The notes under the pieces were generated by a model that was given only the letters and a program-made list of their open reading frames with translations, had not been told where the DNA came from and ran no database searches. Both the position numbers and the translations under genes were made by a program. Positions 11,518-22,667 of a stretch of 64,000 nucleotides of DNA are shown here, piece by piece (within the stretch, counting starts at the first letter, position 1; each line of letters begins with the position of its first letter). The stretch covers positions 186,001 through 250,000 of the forward strand of contig JARGXX010000075.1 in the NCBI GenBank assembly GCA_030374765.1, written 5' to 3'. The stretch comes from Agarophyton chilense. Lineage: Eukaryota; Rhodophyta; Florideophyceae; Gracilariales; Gracilariaceae.

Positions 11518-11964
11518 TGTAACGCAATGAGAGGTTAATTCAGCGCACGGGCCTCGACCGGTGGTAGCGTGGTAGAGCGGGTCCTAAGGTTCGAATCCTT
11601 GACGGCGGCATTCCCAGAGTACTTGGTGCAATGGGCTGGCGTTTACTACGTAGTCCTACAGGTTGAAGCTACGAAAACGATGGCTTGAAGACCAAAGGGT
11701 GGAATTAATATACCAAAGGGGGTTATTTAGTATCCCCACGGTGCCTACCGTACTCTAATGGAGAAACGTCACTCGAGCCAAGTAAATAGTACTGGCAAGG
11801 CGCTGAGATATCCCTGGCACTGTGAGACTAATATATTACACTAATTAAAATAAATGAATTTTCTACATGAGTCCACCTGAGGTCGACCCGTGCACGTGTC
11901 ACCTGCAAGATCCTTGGGGGCCCAGCAGCTTACCGGGCTCAACCGTTATTATCGCTCCTTCACA
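11518..11964 (-). repeat. 3' LTR of gypsy element 2
   Basis: On the plus strand it begins TGTAACGCAATGA and ends CTCCTTCACA, giving TGT...ACA ends. It matches the LTRs at 20036-20481 and 37866-38305. Plus-strand bases 11545-11612 form a tRNA-like segment with an A-box-like TGGTAGAGCGG and a B box GGTTCGAATCC only about eight bases apart. On the minus strand it is preceded by the purine tract AAGGAGGGAGA (11967-11977). Confidence 0.88.
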
Positions 11965-11966
11965 TA

Positions 11967-11977
11967 TCTCCCTCCTT
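11967..11977 (-). other. Polypurine tract of gypsy element 2
   Basis: AAGGAGGGAGA on the minus strand lies two bases before the 3' LTR start. This is the expected place for the plus-strand primer of reverse transcription and confirms the minus orientation of the element. Confidence 0.65.
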
Positions 11978-12632
11978 AGGATTCCACCGTCCCGGCGAAG
12001 TCCAAATTGCCTCACACCTTCCTGGGGGTCTGGCTCTAGTTGGACCTATGGGTGAACCTTCGATCTTGCCTTCGGGGTCGGAACGTCGTGATCCTCAGCG
12101 TCCTCATGGCCTGGACAAGAGCGATGCCGTGTCCGATATGTCGGCGTCTTATGACCAATCCGGGGGTTAGTTGTTTTCGTTACCAGTGGGCGGGACGGGG
12201 CGTCGCATCGCCACCATCCTCGGGGGTACCAATGCGTAAGAGCTGACCCTTGGCGCCAGGTTCGCAATTAGTTCACCTAAGGTACTGTACACGCACCGGG
12301 GGGGTGGTTCCTTGCCGCTTTTCCTATCCTTCGGTATTTCTTTGGCGACCCTACGCGCGTTGTACGCCGTGAGCCACGGTGCGCGCTTCGTCCATTCAAG
12401 GTCACAGCAGTCATCCTGACCGATTCAGTTTCATCTTTCCTTCTTCCCTTCGCGGTATTCCTCCATTGGTCGCGCAAGATGCCGCGATCGCCTTATAAGC
12501 CCGTCGGATATGCCATTCTCCCTCCGGACTATGCCGCTTCCGTCGGATTTCCTATCCATTTCCTGGCGGACCACCCTGGGACCAGCGCTACCATGACCTC
12601 ATAAAACCCAGCGGGGAGCTCCTTTGGATACC

Positions 12633-13103
12633 ATGTGGCTTATGTGCGCCCCAGGGGTCGCTATGAACAAACCATTGGACGAAATCCGCGGGCAGTGCGT
12701 CCTGCCTTTCTGCCGTCTCGTTGGTATTAATGCCTGGATGGACATTGCCACAGTCCTAAGGAAAGCTTACTCCTGGGCCCATCGCTCGGTGCGCTACGCC
12801 GCGGTTGTCCGAAAAGGTCAGGATCTAAAGACCTCCATGGTCAACCTTCTGCAGCAAAATGGGCAGGCGATGTCCCAGAGAGTTACTGCGGACTTGGATG
12901 CCCGGTATGGTCTCAATTTGAGTGACCAGGAGGTTTCCGATGGTGACAATAGTTTCTCAGGAGAATCTCTGCCGAAGAAACGTGCTTGGCTCGCTGGGGC
13001 CTGTTCACTTGGTCCTATTGGCTCCTCGGGTGACCCTAGTCCCGGTTTTGCTCCTGCAGGTTCCAATGATGACGACGGAGTTACCCCTGCGCCGCCCCAG
13101 TGA
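12633..13103 (+). CDS. Antisense reading frame in the 3' region of gypsy element 2
   Basis: An open frame of 156 codons runs opposite to the element, between the chromodomain and the 3' LTR. The predicted product has an amphipathic N-terminal half (a stretch with KTSMVNLLQQNGQAMSQRV looks helical), then an acidic segment DQEVSDGDNSFSGE, a basic PKKRAW patch and a Pro/Gly-rich tail ending in PAPPQ. No known family was recognised. The same frame is open further upstream apart from a TGA at 12594, so an older, longer version may have started near 12480. Antisense frames in the 3' part of plant gypsy elements are known (additional ORFs of unknown function); by analogy this could be such an accessory gene, possibly now a pseudogene. 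Confidence 0.4.
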   Translation: MWLMCAPGVAMNKPLDEIRGQCVLPFCRLVGINAWMDIATVLRKAYSWAHRSVRYAAVVRKGQDLKTSMVNLLQQNGQAMSQRVTADLDARYGLNLSDQEVSDGDNSFSGESLPKKRAWLAGACSLGPIGSSGDPSPGFAPAGSNDDDGVTPAPPQ

Positions 13104-13277
13104 GTCCGGTTAGTGTTCCAGGCGCTTCTGCGAACCTTGAGGTCATGGTGGGGGCTGTTTTACCTCTGTTAGTTGTCAAATAAATTAATGCTTGTGCTTT
13201 CCCAAGGAGCGGTTCTTGTATCTCAAATGTGCGTGCCCCGGGACAGCGTCCCATCTTGACAGCGTCCCGGGTCTTCC

Positions 13278-16200
13278 TCAGGTGTCTTCGAAGAACTGAC
13301 TTTGTTCCCTGATGCGGGAGCTACGACGAACTGTCGTGCTCCGGCGAAACGTCGTGTCGGGAGGCGGTTTGGGAGGCGTTTGGGGATTATTCGGGCCAAT
13401 GGTTGGATTATTCGGACCAATGGTTGCCCCCTCCTGAAGGCCGCGCTCTGAATGACTGATTCTTCGCCACTTGGTTGCCCCCTCCTGTAGGCCACGCTCC
13501 AAGTGGCTGATTGTGCGCCAATAGTGGGCGATATAATTAGCCAGATTGGTTTGGGTCTCTTGCCAAGTGTCTTCCTCAGGTGTGTAGCCGAACCAACAGA
13601 CGCGATAGCGCATAGTTCCATCTTCTCCCATACCGGCGGTGATGATGCGCTCAATCACATACTCCGGTTGATGTTCATCTTCCGGAAGGAGAGTGTGGTC
13701 CAGAGGGGCGAATCCATCGGAGTCAGTTGGGAGCGATAGGTCATAGTAGTTGGAATCGACCATCGTGTCCGTGGGGCTAGTGGAGTCCTCGAAAACTGCC
13801 TTAGGGGGTGTGGAGACTTGAGTGTCGACCTGAGGTCGTGGTGCTTCCGTTGGGCCAGGGGGCTGGGACGTTCATGGTCCGGAGGAACTAGGAGCTCGTG
13901 TCACACGGTCAATAGACACAGTGTTCTGTAGGCCGTCCATGATTAAATTGATGGTGTGATCATTGGCCTTAAGCACTTTGTATGGTCCCGTAGAGCTGGG
14001 TAAGAGCTTCCGCGTAGTATCCTCGAGTTCCTCACTGTCTTTCGGTGACCGGTCCAGGTAAACCAGGTCTCCTTTCCAAAAGGCCGATGTATTCCCTACA
14101 GCTTTGTCGAAATAGCACTTGTAGCGCCGTTGGGCTTTGGTTAGTACAGTTCTGGTCGATTGGAGAATGTTGATGCGTCGGCTCGATTAGCGCTTCGCCT
14201 AGACAGGAGTCATCCCTTCGGTTATGTCCTGGGGTATGATAAAATCCTGAAGGTCAACAGCTATCGGCGGCTGCGCTCTCGTTAGCGTTAAGTCGAAGGG
14301 CGTTGTCCCTGTGGAAGCGTGCACCTGCGTTTTTTAGGCATAAACCAGTGGCTCAACGTATTCGTCCCAGTCCAATTGGTGCTCCGAAACGTAGGGCGCC
14401 AATCGGTCTAGAAGGGTGCAGTTGAAGCGTTAGGCCTGGCCATTGGTTTGCGGGTGGTACGCCGTGGTGGTCACATGTTTGATACCTAAGGTAGCGCAGA
14501 CATGCGAGAAGAATTTGGATAAAAACTAGCTGCCTTTATCCGTAAGGAGGTATAGTGGCATGCCATATGGATATACCCAGTGGGAAAAGAAGGCCGTGGC
14601 GACATCCGTGGCCGTTGTCTTTTCTAGGGATAGGGCTCGGGTAAGTTTTGTAAACCTATCGGTTATAACCAAAACAAACCGTTTCCCATGGGACCACTTA
14701 GGGAAAGACCCAATTATATCCATTGCCACAAATTCCATTGCACCTGCGGCGGGGAAGAGCTTCAGTTTAGCCTAACGGTTGGCGCGAGACCCTCGGATCT
14801 GTGCGCACGATGCACAGTTCTGTGCGGCTTGCCATAGGTCGTGTGCCATTAGTGGCCACTAGAAGAACTTCTTTAGGGTCTGGTACATTCGTCTGCCTCC
14901 AGGATGGCCAGCCAAGCGGGAGAAATGGGCGAGGTATAGGAATCGCGCCATTAGCGAAGTTGGTATTACCCGTTGGAGTGCGCCATCCAGCGGTGAGCGG
15001 CGACAAAGTAGTCAAAATCGATCGTAGTCGAATAGGCATCCAGGCGTTCTTACCCATTGGGCTGTTTCCTTGCAGTATTCGTCTTCGACCTGCGCCTGTG
15101 GGAGTTCCTTATTAGTTATAGGGAGGAGCTCTATTTCCTCCGGGGTTATCGCATTAACCTGAGGTCGTTCCGAATTGGGCGGTACTGTCTCCCAGTCCAA
15201 TAGGTATACTTCGCTCTTCTTTACCTTAGGATCCTCCGATTACACCTTACCCATAAGGTCATCTGTTTCCTTGTAGTCCTGAGGTCCATCATCTGCAAAG
15301 GGGGTGGGAATTAGGTCGTCCAATGGGGTGTCCTCAGTTTCGTCGGTAATGATTCGCGACAGGGCATCTGCTGCTTGGTGCTTGATGCCTGGCCTATAGG
15401 TTATCTCGTAGTCACATTCTGAGAGCCTGAGGCGCTACCTAGCGAGGCAACTGGATGCATCGGCCATATTGAGTAGCCAGCGGAGTGAGTTATGGTCTGT
15501 CCTAATGGTAAACCTGGTTCTCTCGAGGTACGGGCGGAGTGTCAATACGGACCATACGATGGCTAGACATTCCTTTTTGGTCGTACTGTAGTTTCGCTCC
15601 GCGCTGGTGAGCGTTCTGCTCCAGTAGCCAATTGGTCGATAGTCCTTCGGTGACTCCTGTTCCTGTAGCAGTGCACAACCCACTTGGACATCAGAGGCAT
15701 TTGTGTCCAGGACGAAAGGCATATTGGGCTTTGGTAAGGCCAATATGCGTGGGTTCAGCGATTTGTCCTTTAGTGTCTGAAATGCTTCGTACTGGTCGTC
15801 CGTAAGGGCTTCGAACTCCGAAGGCATTCCCTCCTTCTGCATCGCGTTTTGAGAGGCCGAGATCTTGGCAAACCTTTGGACGAACCGTTGAAAAACGTTG
15901 CACAAGCCCACGAAAGATCGTAGTTCCGTATGGGTCCTAGGAGGCATAGCCTGGCGAATCGCATTCGTTGTCCGGGTGGCCACCTTTTGCTTTCCTGATA
16001 GGACGACGTGACCGAGATAGTCCAGTAAGGCCTGGAAGAAAGCGCATGTGAAAAGTTACAGTGTAACTCCAGCGTCCTGTAGGATTGTTAGCACCTTTTT
16101 CACGTGGCAAAAGTGTTTCTTTACGGTCCGTGAGAAGATCATAACGTCATCCATATAGACCAGGGCGAACTTCCCTTCGACTATGGACAGTATAATGTCC

Positions 16201-17567
16201 ATTACTCGTTGGAACGTGGCTGGGGCATTCTTGAAACCAAAGGGCATGCGAGTAAATCTGAACAGACCTTCATGGGTGGTAAATGTTGTCAGCGCTCTCG
16301 CGTCTTCGGCCAAAGAGATTTGCCAATATCCCGAGTTAGCGTTCAGTGTGGTAAATACGACAGCTTTGCCTATGGAATCTAGACAGTCGTTCATGCGGGG
16401 TATCGGGTATAAGTCCCTCTTGTTTACTGCGTTCAGCTTCCTGTAGGCGACACAGAACCTGACGGAGCCATCCTTCTTCGCCATAAGGACAACGAGACTT
16501 TCCCATTCAGATTGGTTTGGAGGCGCCGGCTCTTTGATTTGAGCTTTGCGCATCTTTTCCATGTGGTCGGCGACAATTTCCATACCTTAAAGGCCGATAC
16601 GGTATGGATGCTGGAACTGTGGTCTAGCGTCATCCTGAAGGTCAATGCGGTGTGTAGTGGCTCTGATTGTGACCAATATACCTGACCACATGGCGTGGTA
16701 TTCCCTGAGGAGATCAAATACCTGGGGCCTATAGGATTCGAATTCTTCGCTGATGGCGACCGTCCCCTCCCAAGAGTCGACGTCCTCGTCGGGAGTTGGA
16801 GTCGCAACATTATCCATTTGGGCCTCCATAATGGCCACCGGCGCGGGTAGAGTGATACCAATCACTGTACCTTTAGGTAACCGCACGGATTTATCTCGGA
16901 AGTTGCTGATTGTGCCCAAAAAGGACCTGTTGGGGTGGATGTCCATTACTCCATTTTCCATCAAGGTAAGGTGCTTCAGAACCGTTCTCGGGTGGTTCTG
17001 AATTGTTACGAGACCTGAGGACTGAGAATGGACCGATACAGCGATTTGGGTCATCGGCAGTATCGTTATGGCCTTTGACAGGCGAACCTTATTGAACTTC
17101 CTGTTTTCGGAGACAACTGCTCGTTTGCGATTAGCTTCTGGCCCTGGGGTTGAACCAGTTATGGAGATGGAAGGTGCGCGGTAAAACGCAACTTTCCTAA
17201 GGCCTGGATAAATGGCCTTAATGTATCGGTCGATAACGGAGGTCCATAGGATTGCCTCGGCGCCCAAGTTAGGATATACAAGAACCCACGTGCGGATTTT
17301 GAATTGTCCTGCCTGGAGGTAAAGTGGTACTATCCCTTTAATGTACATTGGTCTACGAGACGCATCGGTAATCCTTGAAGTCTTCCTTGCCTGAACGAAA
17401 TCTTGCCAACCCAGTGGGTGCAGCTTAGGATGGATCAAGTTGGGACCAGCGCCTGTGTCCAATACAGCTGTGGTCACTCGAGAGTTTCTGGAACGAAGTC
17501 CTACTGTTACCCGAACTTTATACTTCTCCTTCCTGAGGATACAGACAGGGTCGTTACTGTGTTCCAA
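13278..17567 (-). pseudogene. pol: Pol of gypsy element 2 (protease to chromodomain), 13 in-frame stops, no frameshift
   Basis: From an ATG at 17567 one frame runs 1430 codons to 13278. It encodes retropepsin with VLDTGAGPNLI (active-site DTG intact), RT 16580-16060 with RMPFGFKNAPATFQ and a YMDD box, RNase H near 15750-15440 (TNASDVQVGCAL, KKECLAIVW, RTDHNSLRW), integrase from about 14960 (HFSRLAGHPGG...CASC, MDIIGSF, TDKGS, YHPQTNGQA) and a chromodomain near 13660-13525 (EYVIERI...YRVCWFGYTPEEDTWQ). Stops were placed at 16589, 16058, 15437, 15242, 15014, 14861, 14774, 14528, 14432, 14336, 14201, 14189 and 13874 (first base on the minus strand). The stop at 14432 replaces the catalytic Glu of integrase. 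All remain in the same frame, so nothing but substitutions broke it. Not functional. Confidence 0.9.
13386..13523 (-). repeat. Short tandem repeats coding the tail after the chromodomain
   Basis: Two units of 51 bp (13422-13472 and 13473-13523) encode two copies of a RISHxERGLQEGATK-type segment, and two units of 21 bp (13386-13406, 13407-13427) encode two copies of IGPNNP plus one residue. Both periods are multiples of three, so the frame is kept. They form a linker between the chromodomain and the basic RRSSRIR end of Pol. Confidence 0.8.
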
Positions 17568-17695
17568 TTGTGATTCATCCTGAGTGGTCCATTGTGGGTG
17601 GTTTGTATTGGGAGATGAGGAGCTCTTTGGCGCATGACCGACAAATTGGTTGAGGCAGGGGCTTAAAGAGGGAGGATTTGCCTCGAGTCGTCTCT

Positions 17696-19282
17696 TTAGG
17701 AGTTTTCCGATGGGGTTTCCGTTTCTTCCTGAGGATAGGGTTCTTCCGCGAGGTCGTCCGTAGGACCTACAGAGGCGTGGACCTGTGGGGCTTTGATCGG
17801 AGTGTCCGGAGTCTTGGAATAGCGTGAACTTCCAGCGGTCCCTGTGGTTCGTTGCTGTGCTCTGTTATACATTCCTTCGGGTCTCCGCACCCGTTAATTC
17901 TCTTCCCGTAGGGCTAGGAGGGTTTTACGTGCGTCTTAAGGCAGATACTTCGTACAGTCACAAGGTTGGGTCACTGACAGGCACAGGAAGCAAGCTCTTG
18001 GGGAGCGAACAAAAACGTCCTTGTGGGGCGGAAAGGGAGAGTACTTGAATGTGGGTGGTTTAGTGGTCGCTGTAGTTCCGTGGGAGGTAAACTATTGTGG
18101 ACCGGGCGGAGGAGCATTGAAATTTGCCACGAGCACGTCTCCCGAATCGGCGTAGTGGATTGAAGCATTCATTTCTGACTCCGTGGAGCTAACCAAATGG
18201 GCTTGGTTGGGTTTATGCAATGGAGTTGCGTGTCCTCTGGTTTTATCAGCGTTGCACCTGGAGATCCTGTAGGTTTTGCCATAACCCTTGGCGTAGGTAA
18301 CGAGCCTTGGGAAGGAGTATCGCGGGTCTTCCATGTGGTAATTGCGCACATGTGTCCGCATGGCAGGGGGCAGTCCCGTGATGAAGTGAAGTTTAAGCCG
18401 TCCTTCGGAAAACACGTTTCCACATCGGTAAGCACTCTTCCATAGGTCGTCTGCGAAAGCCGATTCGGTCAGGTGGGAGCTCTGCCTAAAAGATATTACT
18501 TCCTGGTGGGCATCCATTATAACGTCATGCGTGACGTAAGTTTCCAAAAGGTAATGGACAACCTGAGGGTACGACCAGAGGAGCTCACGGTCTTGAGCAT
18601 CCACGAGGTCAGTTGTGCTAGACTTTTTCGAAACCACTCGGTCACGCGCCTGTTCTGTACGGAAGAATTGGAAAAGGTACAGAGCGGCGCCCTCGTGAAC
18701 ACCGTTCTGATCGCAGGCCGTACAGAACAAACTGAAAAACCTAAGGACAGCAATGGGATCGAAACCCGAGAACTTGTCCGTAATGGTTTGTTGTATCCGT
18801 TTGGCCCATTTGGCGATTCTCCGAGCCACCGAACCAGAATATTTTACATACCTTTCGGCCAGCCAGTAATTCTGGTAGTCTAGAAGCTCGAGGAAAAGTT
18901 CGTTGGTTTTCTTCAGTGGTCTGCGGCCTCGAACGGCAGCCTCATCCACTTCCGAGTCGGTCGTTTCGGTCGAGGCCGATTCGGAATCACTCGTGTCCGA
19001 ATGGTCTCTTCTCTTGCTTCTTCTGGTCTTCTTTCTCCTACGGTTGCTTCTTTTCTTTCCAACGGCGTAGGGACCTAAAGGATCGATCTCTCTTTCAGAT
19101 CCGAGGGAGCCCTGAGGTCGCTGTACCTCATATAATCCGTCGGGTGGGGCAAGCGGTCCCTCTTCTAGACGCGGAGCTTCCCTTCTGCTCATCGCTTGTC
19201 TCTCCCTTGGATTCTTCTTCTGGGGAACCTGTCTCTCATCTAGACGCGGAGCTTCTCTTCTGCTCCTAGATTGTCCCACCAT
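17696..19282 (-). pseudogene. gag: Gag of gypsy element 2, broken
   Basis: One frame from 19282 to 17696 is interrupted by stops at 18092 and between 18092 and 17890. The start has a duplicated SRREAPRL(D/E)E motif, followed by a very basic KKRSNRRRKKTRRSKRR tract, a Ser/Thr/Glu acidic tract and a helical gag core with the YRCGNVFSEGR..FITGLPP block that corresponds to YRCGNV/HRCGNV in element 1. A degenerate zinc knuckle (CFLC...) near 18000 lacks the His spacing. Further gag-like sequence continues upstream to about 19740 in a second frame. Pol lies in the -1 frame relative to Gag, the same relation as in element 1. Confidence 0.8.
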
Positions 19283-20014
19283 GGGGTTTTCCTGATGGTA
19301 TTCATGGAGAGAGGCGGATGATATCCGCCGCTCCTCGGGGTTGGGTAGGGGATTGCCATATGGAGACCGGATGGTTAATTTGGGGAGGGGTGGTCCTAGG
19401 GACCAAATTCCCTTCCTGGCGGGTGACGGCTCCTTGAACGGCCTGTAAGAGGGAGTCTATGAATAAGTCAGACTCCAATACCTTAAGGACGATTCGCGTG
19501 ATGAGGTAATCCGTATGGTCAGCGATCTCCGTAGCGAGTCACACGTCCATAATGGAATCCACGTGGGTTGAGCAGAGCTCTCGGAGACGGGGCCAGAGAA
19601 GGTCGGCAAGATCTGCGGGCAGGTTTTATCGAGTTCCTTCGGTCTGGGGGGTTTCTCCTTGAGGCGTCCCTGGCTTGGAGGTAGCCCTGGTTAGGCGTTC
19701 TCATAAACGCGCTGCCACCGTGGGTTCTCGGCAATTCCTTTCAGGGTTATCCAGTGGGGTCAGTACTTCTTGCAGCTGGCTCCTCGTGCTTCTGCGGTCG
19801 CTAGCGGTATCATCCTGATGGTCAGGCGACTTCGCTGGCGTTGTAGTCGCACTTCGCCCTGCCGTAGGAGTGCTATGGTCTGGTCAGTTGGGTATGTTTC
19901 CTGCATCCATAATGGCAGTTGCTTCTGTACTTCTGGTCTGTTTGGGAATTAAAGCAACGGTTAGAATCCGGATACTTCTTCGTTCCAGTGGTCCGTTCAA
20001 TTATTCCTTGAGGT
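19283..20014 (-). other. 5' leader and N-terminal gag remnant of gypsy element 2
   Basis: Between the primer binding site and the readable gag core lie about 730 bases. The minus strand can be read as a helical gag-like segment near 19440-19530 (EIADHTDYLITRIVLKVLESD), interrupted by stops. Nothing else is recognisable. Confidence 0.45.
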
Positions 20015-20032
20015 TTCTAAGTCAGGAGACCA
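20015..20032 (-). other. Primer binding site of gypsy element 2
   Basis: On the minus strand TGGTCTCCTGACTTAG follows the 5' LTR after a short spacer. It differs from the element 1 site by one base (CCC versus CCT), which fits a shared tRNA primer, probably tRNA-Tyr. Confidence 0.6.
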
Positions 20033-20035
20033 AAA

Positions 20036-20481
20036 CGTAACACAATGACTGGTGGGTCAGCGTACGGGTCTCGACCGGTGCTGGCGTGGTAGAGCGGGTC
20101 TCAAGGTTCGAATCCTTGACGGCAGCACTCCCAGAGTACTTGGTGCAATGAGCTGGCGTTTAATGCGTAGTCCTACAGGTTGAAGCTACGGAAACGATGG
20201 CTTTAAGACGAAAGGGTGGAACTAATTTACCAAAGGGGTTTACTTAGTATCCTAACGGTGCCTCCCGTACTCTAAGGGAGAAACATCACTCGAGCCAAGT
20301 AAATAGTACTGGCGACGCGCTGAGATCTCCCTGGCACTGTAGTGTTAATCTATTACACTAATTAAAATAAATTAATAATCTACATGAGTCCACCTGAAGT
20401 CGACCCGTACCCGTGTCATCTGCAAGATCCTTCAGGGCCTGACAACTTACAGGGCTAAACCGCTATCACCGCTCCTTCACA
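20036..20481 (-). repeat. 5' LTR of gypsy element 2
   Basis: Direct repeat of 11518-11964, here starting CGTAAC (TG changed to CG) and ending CTTCACA on the plus strand. Plus-strand positions around 20067-20130 keep the tRNA-like segment; in this copy the T-arm-like hairpin CAAGG-TTCGAAT-CCTTG is perfect. Confidence 0.88.
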
Positions 20482-20516
20482 CAACCCCAAGTTCAGACCA
20501 GTTCGCTGACCTACCA

Positions 20517-22039
20517 GTGATTGCGTACCAAAAAGCAATTAGCCAAAACTCGACTTTAATCTCGTTGGGGCGCCTTCGCAACGACTTAAAGGAACTCAAC
20601 AAGCATATCGAAGAAAATGAATCGCAGCACAGAGCTCTCCAAAAGACGTTTATGTCGGCCTCACAGCGCCGCGAAATGTCACGCCTTGTTGATGTATAGG
20701 AAACCAGAATCTTAAGGGGGGCTGCACCTCTTTCGATGACTCAAACCCGAAGCAATGATATTCCAAGGACTGAACTATAGGCCTTTCAGTCATTATTGCT
20801 GACTTCGGGGACTCCAATTTCATAGAATCAAATTGTGGAAGACGTCCTCATACCGGGAAGTGAATTGGTGGAGGATGAAGTTCTCACTTCCGATATTTCT
20901 GTTAGTTTCATTCAGCAAAGAAGTCATTTGAAAGCAATGAAATATAATCTATATCCTCCAACTGCGCAGAAAAAACTGAGTCGCGAAACACAGCAACACG
21001 ACTTCTGTGATCCGAGTTCCGTTAGCTTACAGAAAACGTCTGCTATTGTACAGAATCATTCTCGGAGAGGGTCCTTGAATCTGCTTCACGCCACAAACGT
21101 CATATACCTTACATTGTAGAGAAGATGAGAGGATCTGAACCAACTTCGGAATCATGTTTTAGTGGCAAAAAAATCAACGATAGACGATCTTTTGGAAAGC
21201 GATTGAAATTCCTCTTCTTCCGTGAGCAAGCCTACAGTTTATAACGAGCAGTTGAGCCCTGTGGCAAAATTTCTAAGTTTCTTACCAAACACGGAATGGC
21301 ATTGTTCGAAGGACGCATTAAAAAATGATTGGGATTACTCTAGTATTATAGAAAACGGACGTCAAACAAAGAATGATGCTGTTTATTAACGACGCACTGG
21401 GATCGGGATAGATGTAGACATGTGTGATGAGCAAAAGGATTGGTGGTCTCCAACAAGAGTCAGTCATCATTCGAAGAAGAAGTCCTCCAAAGATCTGAAA
21501 CATTCACATGTGGAGCATGCACGCTCATCTCATCGAACCTTGTGTTCAATTACAGTTGGTACATTGAATTATTCGAAGACTTTGACCACCAACGACCGTG
21601 GTAGAGCTGAAAGCGACATGATATTGGATGAAAAAAGTTCCGCTAGCCGTAGAGTATCAGCGGTCCCTCCTGGTATTAGGTTGAGTGAGGAACAACTATG
21701 AAGACACCTCCGACCGAAACGTCTGACCTTGGCCAACGACGACCTTCAAATTTATCGTCCCAGGCCGATAGAGACCAAGTGAAAGGCTGTAACCAGTTAC
21801 TGAAAGACTGTGGTCTGTCTTCTGTGTCTACCGCATCACTAGATGAGGATGAACCCCGGCTTGTTCGCAGCTTCAGTCACAGACGACTTCACACAGACTT
21901 AGCAACAGATATTTTCTCAATTGAAGTCGTCGATACACTTTCAGAACTTATGGTGTTGAAGAAAGGAATCTGCGGTGAGGGATGGAGAAAAGTAAGAAAA
22001 GAAAGAGCTCGTGAAGTTGACATGCGATGCACTAGATGA
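20517..22039 (+). pseudogene. Unidentified degenerate gene (possible CW-type zinc finger remnant)
   Basis: Several plus-strand fragments in changing frames (20517-20699, 20835-21119, about 21240-21701, 21698-22039) have a coding look: one is a coiled-coil-like segment with LRNDLKELNKHIEENESQ, another is Ser/Lys-rich, the last is acidic and Ser-rich. Near 21290-21350 the phrase EWHCSKDALKNDWDYSSI resembles the W-x-C-S...C-x-x-P-E core of CW zinc fingers with the second Cys lost. Stops separate the pieces, for example TAA near 21388. No confident family assignment; I infer one former multi-domain chromatin or regulatory protein. Confidence 0.35.
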
Positions 22040-22667
22040 AAGGCTTAAGTTTCAAAATCGCGATACCTACGTCGTAGTGGTCATTGGTTTTTGGCCCGAC
22101 TGTTCGGCGCAGGTAAATAAGATGCGCGTTTTGAGTATTCACAGATCGCTCTAACCAGTCTTCGTGAATTGAGTAGTGTCATGAACAAAAGAGAATTCTC
22201 TGCGGAAAGGAAGGCGGGTGAAAACAAGTTGCAGGTCGCCTTTGCTGGATGTCATGGTCGCTCGTAATCGCATCCTTCGATTTTCGTGACAAGTGGAACT
22301 AGATGTGTTGTCAGGTTCCAAAAAAAGAAGGAGAAAAACATAGTTCTATGAGTCTTCAGTAAATAGGGCTCATTCAGTGCACTGACCACGCTATGAAGCG
22401 TCTTCAACCGCACCAGCAGCACGTTGACCAAACTTCTACACCACTTTCTCGTGGCTTTCACAATCGCCAGCCACGAATGGCGCCAACTTCATGTGCTGCA
22501 CTGAGGCGGCCTCCAGCTTGCAGATTTTATCGGCGTTAGGAACCATGGACAACTTTCCAATGTGCGCTATCATGACGTGCCCGTCGTCGACAAACATGCG
22601 TCTTGGCACGGAGGTAATGGCATGCAGCAAGTTCAAGGTGAACAGATACACTGCTTCACTCTGAAGC

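Larger units (their letters stand above)
11518..20481 (-). mobile_element. Ty3/gypsy element 2 (chromovirus-like), complete structure, dead
   Basis: Two direct repeats (11518-11964 and 20036-20481) bound an 8.96-kb unit. On the minus strand the order is 5' LTR, primer binding site, gag, protease, RT, RNase H, integrase, chromodomain, a 1.3-kb 3' region with an antisense reading frame, a polypurine tract and the 3' LTR. The chromodomain places it with the chromoviruses. The LTRs differ visibly from each other (roughly one base in eight in the first 125 by eye), so the insertion is old. No clean target-site duplication is seen: CTTCA stands before the left end and CAACC after the right end. Gag and pol frames hold many stops. 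Confidence 0.88.

Noticed and set aside
11545-11612. A functional tRNA gene
   Set aside because: A and B boxes are about eight bases apart and there is no anticodon arm; the segment is repeated in all three LTRs.
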